Positions 35,117 to 42,365 of a DNA stretch of 64,000 nucleotides are shown here, one piece after another. A program made the translations under genes and the position numbers. Location: the NCBI RefSeq assembly GCF_020906275.1, contig NZ_CP086727.1, positions 248,001 to 312,000 on the forward strand. The letters run 5' to 3'. The notes under the pieces are model-generated. The model was not told the origin of the DNA, did no database searches, and was given only the letters and a program-made list of their open reading frames with translations. This stretch comes from Parasphingorhabdus litoris DSM 22379 (GTDB taxonomy: Bacteria; Pseudomonadota; Alphaproteobacteria; Sphingomonadales; Sphingomonadaceae). The stretch's first letter is position 1. Each line of letters begins with the position of its first letter.

Positions 35117-35320
35117 ATGGCGAAAGTCAATCCCGGCGAATTTATGCGGCAAGTCCGCGCCGAAAACAGCAAGGTTGTATGGCCGACATGGCCAGACACG
35201 GTCCGCACCGCGATCATGGTGTTGATTATGACCACGATTTTGGCGCTGTTTTTCCTCGCCATCGATTCGGTTTTCAACGGTGTCGTTGGTTGGCTCCTTA
35301 ATCTCGCCAAGGGCGGTTAA
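35117..35320 (+). CDS. secE: Preprotein translocase subunit SecE
   Basis: The 67-residue protein has the SecE pattern: an amphipathic VNPGEFMRQVRAENSKVVWP followed by one membrane helix (AIMVLIMTTILALFFLAI). It clamps SecY in the inner membrane. A short dyad ACCCGG/CCGGGT at 35067-35086 precedes it. nusG follows 38 bases downstream, the universal order. Confidence 0.97.
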   Translation: MAKVNPGEFMRQVRAENSKVVWPTWPDTVRTAIMVLIMTTILALFFLAIDSVFNGVVGWLLNLAKGG

Positions 35321-35358
35321 ACCCTCGCGAAACGTAATTTAGAACAGGTTATTTATAG

Positions 35359-35892
35359 ATGGCACGCTGGTATATCATTCACGCTTATTCAGGCTTTGAG
35401 CATAAGGTCAAAGAAGCCATTGAGGCGGATGCCAAGCGTCTGGGTCTGACCCAGTTGGTTGAGGAAATTGAAGTCCCGACCGAAACCGTGACCGAAGTCC
35501 GCCGCGGCAAGAAAGTCCAGTCGGAGCGGAAATTCTTCCCCGGCTATGTGCTCGCGAAACTGCAGATGACCGATGATGTCTATCACTTGGTCAAGGATCA
35601 GCCGAAAGTCACCGGTTTCCTGGGTACCACCAAGCCGCAGGCGATTAGCGAAGCCGAGGCAGCACGCATCCTCAACACCAAAGAGGAAGCCGCCAACGCG
35701 CCGAAACAGCGGATCACCGTCAACTACGAAATTGGCGACCAGATCAAGGTGCTGGATGGTCCGTTTGCGAGCTTCAACGGTATTGTCGAAGAACTGGATT
35801 TCGAGAAAAACCGAGTCAAAGTATCCGTATCGATCTTTGGCCGCGCGACCCCTGTCGAACTTGATTTTGAACAGGTTGAAGTCGCGAAGTAG
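35359..35892 (+). CDS. nusG: Transcription termination/antitermination factor NusG
   Basis: The 177-residue protein has an NGN domain ([45 protein letters not shown]) and a C-terminal KOW domain ([32 protein letters not shown]). It couples RNA polymerase to ribosomes and Rho. It is co-transcribed with secE and separated from rplK by a run of hairpins. Confidence 0.97.
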   Translation: MARWYIIHAYSGFEHKVKEAIEADAKRLGLTQLVEEIEVPTETVTEVRRGKKVQSERKFFPGYVLAKLQMTDDVYHLVKDQPKVTGFLGTTKPQAISEAEAARILNTKEEAANAPKQRITVNYEIGDQIKVLDGPFASFNGIVEELDFEKNRVKVSVSIFGRATPVELDFEQVEVAK

Positions 35893-35899
35893 GAGATTT

Positions 35900-36004
35900 G
35901 GTGGCTTGCCACCGGATAGAACCCCAGCGGCTTTGAGCCACTGGATTACCCCCGGCGGCTTTGCCGCCAGGACACCAACGCGGGAGGATGATTTTCGGAT
36001 CATC
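35900..36004 (+). repeat. Four consecutive hairpins in the nusG-rplK spacer
   Basis: Hairpins are GGTGG/CCACC at 35900-35913, CCAGCGGC/GCCACTGG (one mismatch) at 35924-35944, GGCGGC-TTT-GCCGCC at 35954-35968, and GATGAT/ATCATC at 35987-36004. None is followed by a U-tract, so they are not simple terminators. The first three share the core GGCTTTG-like loop. They may be processing sites, the rplK leader, or the L1 autoregulation region. Confidence 0.55.
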
Positions 36005-36070
36005 TGTTTGACCGCTTAATTTGAGGGCAAAGCAATCATGCGGAGCCCGATAGAATGAAAGGACAGCCAA

Positions 36071-36502
36071 ATGGCTAAAAAAATTGATGGCTACATCAAT
36101 TTGCAAGTACCTGCCGGTATTGCAAATCCATCCCCGCCAATCGGCCCAGCATTGGGTCAGCGCGGCGTTAACATCATGGAATTCTGTAAGGCGTTTAACG
36201 CGGCTACAGACAAAATGGAAAAAGGCGCACCGATCCCGACCAAGATCACGGTCTATGCGGATCGCAGCTTCACCTTTGAAACCAAGACACCGCCTGCCAG
36301 CTATATGATCAAGAAATTGACCAAGCTGAAAAAAGGTTCTCAGGAGCCTGGCAAGGAGGTCGCTGGTACGATCAAAACGTCACAGCTGAAAGAAATTGCC
36401 GAAGCGAAAATGGCTGATCTCAATGCCAATGACATTGATCAGGCGATCAAGATCATCGCCGGCAGCGCCCGCTCCATGGGCATCGAAGTGGTGGAGGGAT
36501 AA
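36071..36502 (+). CDS. rplK: 50S ribosomal protein L11
   Basis: The 143-residue protein has the L11 N-terminal [20 protein letters not shown] and the RNA-binding C-terminal domain ([33 protein letters not shown]). It binds 23S rRNA at the GTPase centre and is needed for RelA-type activation. The ATG has AAAGGACAG in front. rplA follows after three bases. Confidence 0.98.
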   Translation: MAKKIDGYINLQVPAGIANPSPPIGPALGQRGVNIMEFCKAFNAATDKMEKGAPIPTKITVYADRSFTFETKTPPASYMIKKLTKLKKGSQEPGKEVAGTIKTSQLKEIAEAKMADLNANDIDQAIKIIAGSARSMGIEVVEG

Positions 36503-36505
36503 GAC

Positions 36506-37207
36506 ATGGCCAAACTCTCTAAAAAAGCAAAAGCGATCAACGAGAAAGTCGACCGCGAGAAACTGTACAGCATTGATGAAGCCATCAAGACGCTGAAAGA
36601 CCTCGCTTCTTCTTCAAAATTTGATGAAACGCTGGACATCGCAATCAACCTTGGTGTCGATCCGCGTCACGCTGACCAGATGGTTCGCGGCGTGATTTCC
36701 CTTCCTGCCGGCACCGGTAAAGACAGCCGCGTTGCCGTTTTCGCCAAGGATGCAAAAGCAGACGAAGCGAAAGAAGCTGGCGCAGATGTTGTTGGTGCAG
36801 AAGATCTGATGGAAACCATGCAAGGTGGTGACCTGAACTTCGACCGTGTCATCGCAACCCCGGATATGATGGGCGTCGTTGGCCGTCTCGGTAAGGTTCT
36901 TGGTCCTAAAGGCTTGATGCCCAACCCGAAACTCGGCACGGTAACCCCGAACGTCGCGCAAGCGGTCAAGGACGCCAAGGGCGGCCAGATCGAATATCGC
37001 GTTGAAAAAGCGGGTATCATCCATAACGGCATCGGCAAAGCGAGCTTCAAGGAAGCAGATCTGCGCAAGAATTTCGATGCTCTGGTGAACGCGGTTGTCA
37101 AAGCCAAGCCAACCGGTGCGAAAGGCAAATATGTCAAGAAAATCGGTCTGAGCTCGACCATGGGTCCTGGCCTGAAAATCGATCTCAGCGAGATTGAAGG
37201 CGCTTAA
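36506..37207 (+). CDS. rplA: 50S ribosomal protein L1
   Basis: The 233-residue protein has the L1 domains: [19 protein letters not shown], then [20 protein letters not shown] and the closing [16 protein letters not shown]1 binds the stalk base of 23S rRNA and in many bacteria represses rplK-rplA translation through a mimic in the leader. The spacer hairpins upstream of rplK are candidates. The transcript ends at the terminator at 37321. Confidence 0.98.
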   Translation: MAKLSKKAKAINEKVDREKLYSIDEAIKTLKDLASSSKFDETLDIAINLGVDPRHADQMVRGVISLPAGTGKDSRVAVFAKDAKADEAKEAGADVVGAEDLMETMQGGDLNFDRVIATPDMMGVVGRLGKVLGPKGLMPNPKLGTVTPNVAQAVKDAKGGQIEYRVEKAGIIHNGIGKASFKEADLRKNFDALVNAVVKAKPTGAKGKYVKKIGLSSTMGPGLKIDLSEIEGA

Positions 37208-37220
37208 ACCGACTCATTTT

Positions 37221-37298
37221 CGTCATCCTGAACTTGTTTCAGGGTCTCTGGAGTTTTGCTCCAACCAGGTGAGATGCTGAAACAAGTTCAGCATGACG
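37221..37298. repeat. Dispersed inverted repeat, copy 1 ([12 protein letters not shown])
   Basis: 28-base arms, CGTCATCCTGAACTTGTTTC and onward at 37221-37248 and its complement at 37271-37298, match at 25 of 28 positions. An inner TGGAG/CTCCA hairpin lies in the middle. The same element occurs at 39533. Such repeats are spread through sphingomonad and related genomes, usually just after genes. Confidence 0.85.
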
Positions 37299-37320
37299 AG
37301 TGTTAGAAAATTAGGAAAAA

Positions 37321-37346
37321 GGCCGGGATCGCTCCCGGCCTTTTTT
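37321..37346. terminator. Bidirectional terminator between rplA and the outer-membrane protein gene
   Basis: An 8-bp perfect stem GGCCGGGA/TCCCGGCC with TCGC loop is followed by TTTTTT and preceded by AAAAA. It can therefore end rplKA transcription and also the convergent gene at 37378. Confidence 0.93.
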
Positions 37347-37377
37347 ATTGGCACCCTCCATCGGGAGGGCAGCAAGA

Positions 37378-38151
37378 TTAGAATTTGGCGCGAACACCAA
37401 GACCGACACCGAAAGATTCTGTGTCATCACGCAGATTGGCATTGAAGCCATTGCTGCCGTCGGCCACAAAGCGGCGCGTAAAGTCACGGCGATAGACTTT
37501 GGTATAGCGCCCTTCCGCGAAGATATCGAAGCGTTTGCTGGCCTTTACGGTTGCGCCGATTGCGTTGAACGTCACCAGGCCGGTGGGGTTTCCGTCCACT
37601 TCAAAAGTCGGGGCGGTCGCGACGCCATTATTCGGGAAATAATTGATATCCGCATCCACTACGCCAATGCCAATGCCGCTACCTAAATAGGGGATGACCT
37701 TTTGGTTGGGTGACCAGACAATGTCATTGTAGAGCGCAGCCGTTGCTGTGAAACGGTTTATGCTGCCACCAAATGTCTGATTGCCGCCGTTAAATGCGCC
37801 GCCATCCACATCTGCTTCCGCGTAGCTGACTTCCACTTCCACGCGGGGCTTCAGAAAAGAGATGAGGCCGTTTTTGAATTGATAGCCAACTGCACCTCTT
37901 AAGGCGAAACCAGTGTCATACTCCACGTTCACATCAGCAGGAGCGCCGGCAACACCTGGTACTCCGGCAGCAGGGTTTTGGATACCGACAAAATCGCTGT
38001 CATTCAAAAATTCTGCTGCGGCAGATGCAGACAGATAAAATCCTTCTTCTCTGTCATTCTCAGATTGGGCGTGGGCCTGAAACGAAAAAAGGAAACAGCC
38101 AGCCAAACCGGTAAGAGCGACAGAGTTGCGAAGCATCTTGTTATAATTCAT
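37378..38151 (-). CDS. Outer-membrane beta-barrel protein
   Basis: The 257-residue protein has a signal peptide (VALTGLAGCFLFSFQAHAQ) and an eight-strand-type barrel. Alternating strands include GFALRGAVGYQFKNGLISFL, RVEVEVSYAEADVD, VIPYLGSGIGIGVVDADINY and RFDIFAEGRYTKVYRRDF, with a terminal phenylalanine (GVGLGVRAKF) for BAM recognition. It is a porin-like or OmpA-barrel protein of unknown role. The start at 38151 is chosen because GAAAG precedes it and the signal peptide follows. It is inserted between rplA and rplJ. Confidence 0.85.
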   Translation of the reverse strand: MNYNKMLRNSVALTGLAGCFLFSFQAHAQSENDREEGFYLSASAAAEFLNDSDFVGIQNPAAGVPGVAGAPADVNVEYDTGFALRGAVGYQFKNGLISFLKPRVEVEVSYAEADVDGGAFNGGNQTFGGSINRFTATAALYNDIVWSPNQKVIPYLGSGIGIGVVDADINYFPNNGVATAPTFEVDGNPTGLVTFNAIGATVKASKRFDIFAEGRYTKVYRRDFTRRFVADGSNGFNANLRDDTESFGVGLGVRAKF

Positions 38152-38261
38152 GTATATTATCTTTCTCGGTGCAATCACGCGCACCATTTTAGTTGAGGGA
38201 CAGAGAGCCTTTCGGAGTGAAACGGCATCCGGTTACACAAGGTAAAAATAAAGGAGAGGAC

Positions 38262-38654
38262 ATGCAGAATAAGACACATGAAGGCTCTTGCCTCTGCGGT
38301 GCAGTGCAAATCTCTATCGCTGGCGAACTGCCCCAACCAGATGCCTGCCATTGTTCGCAATGTCGCAAACAATCAGGCCATTATTTCGCGTCCACCGATA
38401 TACCGGAAAGCGCGCTGACGATTGAGGGTGAAGATAACATATGTTGGTACCCATCCTCCGAAAAAGTACGGCGCGGGTTTTGTCGAATATGCGGATCGAC
38501 GCTATTTTGGGATCCGATCCATCATGACAAGATCGCGGTGGCGATGGGTTTATTTGACGGTGCCACGGAAACCAGTCTGTGGAGTCATATTTTCGTGGCC
38601 GATAAAGGTGATTATTACAATATTGAAGATGGCGTGTTGCAGAAGGATCAATAG
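38262..38654 (+). CDS. GFA (glutathione-dependent formaldehyde-activating-like) family protein
   Basis: The 130-residue zinc protein has a beta-tent fold with the cysteine sets EGSCLCGAVQ, DACHCSQCRKQSGHYF and RGFCRICGSTLFW. GFA relatives bind glutathione adducts or zinc, but most, including this one, have no proven reaction. The start follows AAAGGAGAGG. A second family member lies at 46835. Confidence 0.88.
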   Translation: MQNKTHEGSCLCGAVQISIAGELPQPDACHCSQCRKQSGHYFASTDIPESALTIEGEDNICWYPSSEKVRRGFCRICGSTLFWDPIHHDKIAVAMGLFDGATETSLWSHIFVADKGDYYNIEDGVLQKDQ

Positions 38655-38683
38655 TCTCGCGACCCAATTGCTTCCCAAAGCGC

Positions 38684-38711
38684 TTGACATCCGGGCCATT
38701 CCCGCTAATGC
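38684..38711 (+). promoter_or_regulatory. Sigma-70-type promoter of rplJ-rplL
   Basis: TTGACA at 38684-38689 is separated by 16 bases from TAATGC at 38706-38711, a near-consensus promoter. It is located about 300 bases upstream of rplJ, after the GFA gene stop. It fits a strong promoter driving a long leader. Confidence 0.75.
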
Positions 38712-38717
38712 GCTTTC

Positions 38718-38999
38718 ACAAATTGCGGTTCCGATAAAGAATCGTAATTTCCGTCCGAGACAGCCGGTGAGAGGAATCTGCCTCTCTTAATTTCCAGCCT
38801 AGACGGGGATCAGTTTTTTCGTGAGGAAACTCACGGGTTAGCAGTCAGCGTTTTCTAACGCGACCAAGCAACCAAAACCCCCCTTCGGATTATACAGAAC
38901 TGACTTCGGTTGGTTCTTTCGCTCGTCATTCCGGTTCGCACCGGATTGGCGTTTTTGAAGAAAGCGGATTGCGCCTCAAAACGCAATCCTCGTGAAGGA
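38718..38999 (+). promoter_or_regulatory. rplJ leader RNA (L10-type autoregulatory leader)
   Basis: About 280 bases between the promoter and rplJ carry clear stems: GAGAGG/CCTCTC at 38769-38786, GTGAG-GAAA-CTCAC at 38821-38834, TCCGG/CCGGA at 38930-38945, and an 8-bp GGATTGCG/CGCAATCC at 38966-38989. The last ends just before the GAAGGAG ribosome site. L10 binding to such a leader represses rplJL in many bacteria. Assignment is by position and structure. The region from 38655 holds no gene. Confidence 0.65.
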
Positions 39000-39006
39000 G
39001 CAAAAT

Positions 39007-39519
39007 ATGGATCGTGGTCAAAAGACCGAAGCCGTTACTGCGCTAAACGCGACTTTCAAGGAAGCCGGGGTTGTTGTGGTTACACGCAATCTGGGTCTTA
39101 CTGTGGCTGAGTCCACGGAACTCCGCGGAAAAATGCGTGAAGCTGGTGCAGGCTTCAAAGTCTCAAAAAACCGCCTTGCCAAACGCGCTCTGGAAGGAAC
39201 CGACTATGCTCCGATAGCAGATATGCTGTCCGGCCCAGTCGCTCTTGCCACATCGGATGATCCGGTGGCGGCTGCGAAAATCGCAGTCGAATTTGCAAAG
39301 TCTAACGACAAGCTTGAAATCGTTGGCGGCGCAATGGGTGACACCCTTCTGGACGAAGCAGGCGTTAAGTCCCTGGCTTCCATGCCTTCTCTTGATGAAC
39401 TTCGCGGTACGATTGTTGGTCTGCTTGTTGCGCCACAAACGAAAATCGCACGGGTTGTCAAGGAACCAGCAGGAGCCCTTGCACGCGTAGTCGGCGCTTA
39501 TGCCGCTGCGGGTGAATAA
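39007..39519 (+). CDS. rplJ: 50S ribosomal protein L10
   Basis: The 170-residue protein has the L10 pattern: MDRGQKTEAVTALNATFKEA, VVTRNLGLTVAESTELRGKM, KVSKNRLAKRAL, and the C-terminal helix for L7/L12 binding (RVVKEPAGALARVVGAYAAA). The ATG at 39007 has GAAGGAG at the right distance. An earlier GTG at 38992 lies inside the ribosome site and is rejected. It is the translational autoregulator of its operon. Confidence 0.97.
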   Translation: MDRGQKTEAVTALNATFKEAGVVVVTRNLGLTVAESTELRGKMREAGAGFKVSKNRLAKRALEGTDYAPIADMLSGPVALATSDDPVAAAKIAVEFAKSNDKLEIVGGAMGDTLLDEAGVKSLASMPSLDELRGTIVGLLVAPQTKIARVVKEPAGALARVVGAYAAAGE

Positions 39520-39532
39520 CTAACCAACGCTT

Positions 39533-39609
39533 CGTCATCCTGAATTTGGTTCAGGATCTAATGGCGCGGCAATTGTCTCAAGAGATCCTGAAACAAGTTC
39601 AGGATGACG
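39533..39609. repeat. Dispersed inverted repeat, copy 2, inside the rplJ-rplL spacer
   Basis: 27-base arms at 39533-39559 and 39583-39609 match at 25 of 27 positions and share the CGTCATCCTGAA...TTCAGGAT core with the copy at 37221. The transcript between rplJ and rplL would carry a long stable stem here. Shadow frames in it read HPELVSGS, as is typical for this element. Confidence 0.88.
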
Positions 39610-39642
39610 AGATGGAAATTTAGAATTTGGAGTATATTGAAA

Positions 39643-40017
39643 ATGGCTGATATTGCTAAATTGGTTGAAGAACTGTCGAAACTGACCGTTATGGAAGCGG
39701 CTGAACTGTCCAAAGCTCTTGAAGAAGAGTGGGGCGTATCTGCTGCGGCTGCTGTAGCAGTTGCTGGCCCAGCTGCTGGTGGCGGCGAAGCGGCTGCAGA
39801 AGAGAAAGACGAATTTGACGTCATTCTGACCGGCGACGGCGGCAAGAAAATCCAGGTGATTAAGGAAGTACGTGCGATCACCTCTTTGGGTCTGACCGAC
39901 GCGAAAGCTCTGGTTGAGGGCGCACCGAAGCCAATCAAAGAAGGCGTTGCCAAAGCAGAAGCTGAAGAGATCAAATCCAAGATCGAAGCAGCTGGCGGTA
40001 CGGTTGAACTCAAGTAA
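39643..40017 (+). CDS. rplL: 50S ribosomal protein L7/L12
   Basis: The 124-residue acidic stalk protein has an N-terminal dimer domain ([20 protein letters not shown]), an Ala-rich hinge (about 35-60) and the C-terminal domain ([40 protein letters not shown]). It recruits translation factors. The start at 39643 has TTGGAG upstream. It is separated from rplJ by a large inverted repeat and, unusually, rpoB does not follow. Confidence 0.97.
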   Translation: MADIAKLVEELSKLTVMEAAELSKALEEEWGVSAAAAVAVAGPAAGGGEAAAEEKDEFDVILTGDGGKKIQVIKEVRAITSLGLTDAKALVEGAPKPIKEGVAKAEAEEIKSKIEAAGGTVELK

Positions 40018-40056
40018 TAGGTTCACCGAAACAAGCCATCTGGCTTGTTAAAAGCA

Positions 40057-41025
40057 TCAAGGGGCGGTTTCCGACTTGGAAGCCGCCCTTTTTGATTTCA
40101 GCTTGCTAGCAACCCATTTTTGAGCAGCGTCGACGGCTTTTTGTTTTGAGATTTCAAAATCAGGAATGACTCCAGTTCCTTCCCAGTTGCCGCCGGTATG
40201 CGGGCTAAAGGGCCGCGTTTCTGGGACAGCTATGCGCCAACCACCGGTTACGGGAACCGCATCCCCCAACATATGTGCACCCCCTCCACTTGGAGAACCA
40301 AAAACAACCGCGCGCCCTTGCGCCTGCAGCGAATAAGCAACCGCCTCCGGAGCAGAAAATGTACTTTTGTCAACGATGATGGCAAGCGGCCTCTCGGTCC
40401 CATATCGAGGCCATTGCAGGGACGGTTCCTTGAGATCAGGCTTTTTGCCCTGCCGTGTTTCGCGGTGGAGCGGGATTGCTGATCCCGGGGCCATGAAGGT
40501 CCATTGAACCGGCCATTCGGTTTCCGGTGATCCGCCTGGATTCTGGCGCAAATCTAGGATCATGCCATCACTGCCGCTCACCAGTTCGAACGCAGCCGCA
40601 ATTGCGTTCCTCGCAGTTGCAAGCTCAAAAAAGTCAGTGAGATGAAGATAGGCAATATTGTCTTTCATCCGCTCCAGGCGCCTTACACCAAAGCCTCTGG
40701 TCGGTGCGCCTTCTCGCCATTTTTCTAACCAGTCATCATCTCCTGCGGCTGAGGAATCGGGCGCATATTCGACGAAGACATGGCCATCGTTTAAGATGGC
40801 GCGCAATTGCTCCGTCATGTGCTTGGCGAAGGCCTTGCTGTTGCTGCAATGCTGGTAGAATTTTCCCTGGCTCAATTGGTGCATGACAATGGCCGAAGAT
40901 CGTTTCGCGACATCTGCAAGTACATATTTCTGGTCGATAGCAGCAGCCATTTCTGTAACGGCCTGACGTTCATCGTTGCAGTCTGCTGGTACTGGCTGCG
41001 TCGATAATAGTATCGCTAATATCAT
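40057..41025 (-). CDS. S41-family peptidase (IRBP/tricorn-core type)
   Basis: The 322-residue protein begins with a short hydrophobic segment (MILAILLSTQPVPADC) that may be a signal. The S41 core is at about 120-300, with GFGVRRLERMKDNIAYLHL, LDLRQNPGGSPETEWPV, and the nucleophile region IIVDKSTFSAPEAVAYSL. The serine of STFSAPE is the likely nucleophile. No PDZ domain is evident, unlike CtpA. Relatives degrade periplasmic peptides or are uncharacterised. It overlaps the marR stop by ATGA, forming a two-gene operon. Confidence 0.85.
   Translation of the reverse strand: MILAILLSTQPVPADCNDERQAVTEMAAAIDQKYVLADVAKRSSAIVMHQLSQGKFYQHCSNSKAFAKHMTEQLRAILNDGHVFVEYAPDSSAAGDDDWLEKWREGAPTRGFGVRRLERMKDNIAYLHLTDFFELATARNAIAAAFELVSGSDGMILDLRQNPGGSPETEWPVQWTFMAPGSAIPLHRETRQGKKPDLKEPSLQWPRYGTERPLAIIVDKSTFSAPEAVAYSLQAQGRAVVFGSPSGGGAHMLGDAVPVTGGWRIAVPETRPFSPHTGGNWEGTGVIPDFEISKQKAVDAAQKWVASKLKSKRAASKSETAP
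40062..40093 (+). terminator. Terminator of rplJL
   Basis: The stem GGGCGGTTTCC with GGAAGCCGCCC has one mismatch and is followed by TTTTT. A 7-bp hairpin ACAAGCC/GGCTTGT at 40031-40048 lies just before. The S41 peptidase gene on the other strand ends within it. Termination here supports rpoBC being a separate unit. Confidence 0.85.
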
Positions 41026-41519
41026 GAGTGCTGCCTTTCCTCGGTAAAAACTGTTTGAATCCGCTCTGCGAAATTTGACCGATCCAGGGCATCATCGATG
41101 GCATCAAGCTGTTTCATAAAATCAGGAGCCGCTTCAGCCAGCAATGTTGCTGCGGCTTGGTCAACGATCTGCGATATAGATGAAACCTGTTCCAATTTTT
41201 CAGAGCCTGCGGCGGTAAGATGTAATATTTTGCTGCGCGCATCCTTTGGGTCGGCCTTGCGTTCCAAATAACCGGCCTCTTCCATCGCGCGCACCACCTG
41301 AACCATGGCGACATGACTTTGGCCGAGCATCTTTGTTGCATCACGGCTGTTCATTGGGCCGCGATCATGGAGCAGCATACCAAGCGCAAACCAGCGTTGC
41401 TCAAAACCAATTTCGTGGCGGTAAACCTCGGTTACATTGCTGTTTAGGCGCTCGAACAGGCGTCTGATACGAGTACCAAGTGTTTTTATTCCAGCGTCCC
41501 GCAGATAGTCATGCGTCAT
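41022..41519 (-). CDS. MarR-family regulator
   Basis: The 165-residue winged-helix protein has the helix-turn-helix SRDATKMLGQSHVAMVQVVR and the wing LERKADPKDARSKILHLTAAG, typical of MarR. It is the first gene of an operon with the S41 peptidase. A 24-bp inverted repeat covers its own start codon and upstream bases, so autorepression is likely. The ligand is unknown. Confidence 0.9.
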   Translation of the reverse strand: MTHDYLRDAGIKTLGTRIRRLFERLNSNVTEVYRHEIGFEQRWFALGMLLHDRGPMNSRDATKMLGQSHVAMVQVVRAMEEAGYLERKADPKDARSKILHLTAAGSEKLEQVSSISQIVDQAAATLLAEAAPDFMKQLDAIDDALDRSNFAERIQTVFTEERQHS

Positions 41520-41541
41520 ATATGTAAGTTGTTACATATAT
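41518..41541. promoter_or_regulatory. MarR operator over the marR start
   Basis: ATATATGTAA and TTACATATAT are perfect inverted arms separated by GTTG. The repeat begins inside the marR ATG and extends into the promoter. The symmetry, AT-rich arms and length are typical of MarR operators. Confidence 0.8.
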
Positions 41542-41550
41542 TTTTGAATG

Positions 41551-42090
41551 TCAAGGCAGTTTGATGACCAACCGTGCGCCAATAATATCGAGACCCGGAT
41601 TTTGATTGCCGTTAAATATCTGCGCATGGCTGACATGAACCCAGCTGGCTTCAAGATCTATGCGTTCAGAGAGCTGCACTCCAATGGCCAATTCCGGTTC
41701 AAACAGAACGCGCGACCCCAATTGGGTTTGTGTGCCATCGCGAGCAAAACGTTGTGATGGGCCATCATGAATGGCCAGACCGATGCCAGGACGAAGATAA
41801 AACTTGCTTCCGATTTTCCAGCTCAGTCCAGCGGCGACCAGGCTGGTATCACCTGCGCTGTTGATTGATGCAAAAATATAGGGCGACGGTGCACCGATTG
41901 CGGATAGTGCTTCTATCCGTTTGCCGCGATAGCCAGCCTGAAAATCGACGCCTTCCTCATCTGTCTTGAAGGATAGGGGTGTGTCGACCTCATGGGCAGC
42001 AACACCAACAAATATCTCTTGTGCCGCCACTGGCTGCTCTGCTGCGAACCAAGCCACGGCCGCCAAAACCAAAATATAGTAACTTTTCAT
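41551..42090 (-). CDS. Acyloxyacyl hydrolase / PagL-like lipid A 3-O-deacylase
   Basis: The 179-residue protein has a signal peptide (ILVLAAVAWFAAEQPVAAQ) and a beta-barrel like PagL. The region WVHVSHAQIFNGNQNPGLD holds the histidine and serine of the active site and the conserved NPG(L/I)D. PagL removes a 3-O acyl chain from lipid A in the outer membrane. Sphingomonads mostly carry glycosphingolipids but can retain such genes, so the substrate deserves care. It is a single gene downstream of the MarR start region. Confidence 0.8.
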   Translation of the reverse strand: MKSYYILVLAAVAWFAAEQPVAAQEIFVGVAAHEVDTPLSFKTDEEGVDFQAGYRGKRIEALSAIGAPSPYIFASINSAGDTSLVAAGLSWKIGSKFYLRPGIGLAIHDGPSQRFARDGTQTQLGSRVLFEPELAIGVQLSERIDLEASWVHVSHAQIFNGNQNPGLDIIGARLVIKLP

Positions 42091-42365
42091 AGATGCGGCC
42101 TCCCGTCGCCGCGTGATCGCCCGATTCCGATCTGATAGGAATGGCTATAGATTTGGTTAAACGTTTAGGGAAGCAGCCCAGATGCTCAGTCTCTTATTGG
42201 GCCAGCAGGATTGATAGATATTAACGCCTCCACGCTTGTTCCGATCGCCGCGAGGCTCTGCATGCCGAATATCCATTCGGAGCATGATTTTCTTGTTAAC
42301 TTTATCCCAACCCTCCTGAACTAGGTTCCCGGCAGAGAGTGTAAAACTGAGTAAACGGGACGCAA

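Noticed and set aside
35900..36004. Interpretation of the four spacer hairpins as a CRISPR array
   Set aside because: Only short unlike stems, no regular repeat-spacer periodicity and no cas genes.
37221..39609. Interpretation of the two inverted repeats as ends of one transposable element
   Set aside because: The segment between them holds rplJ and other non-transposase genes, and each copy is itself a complete palindrome.
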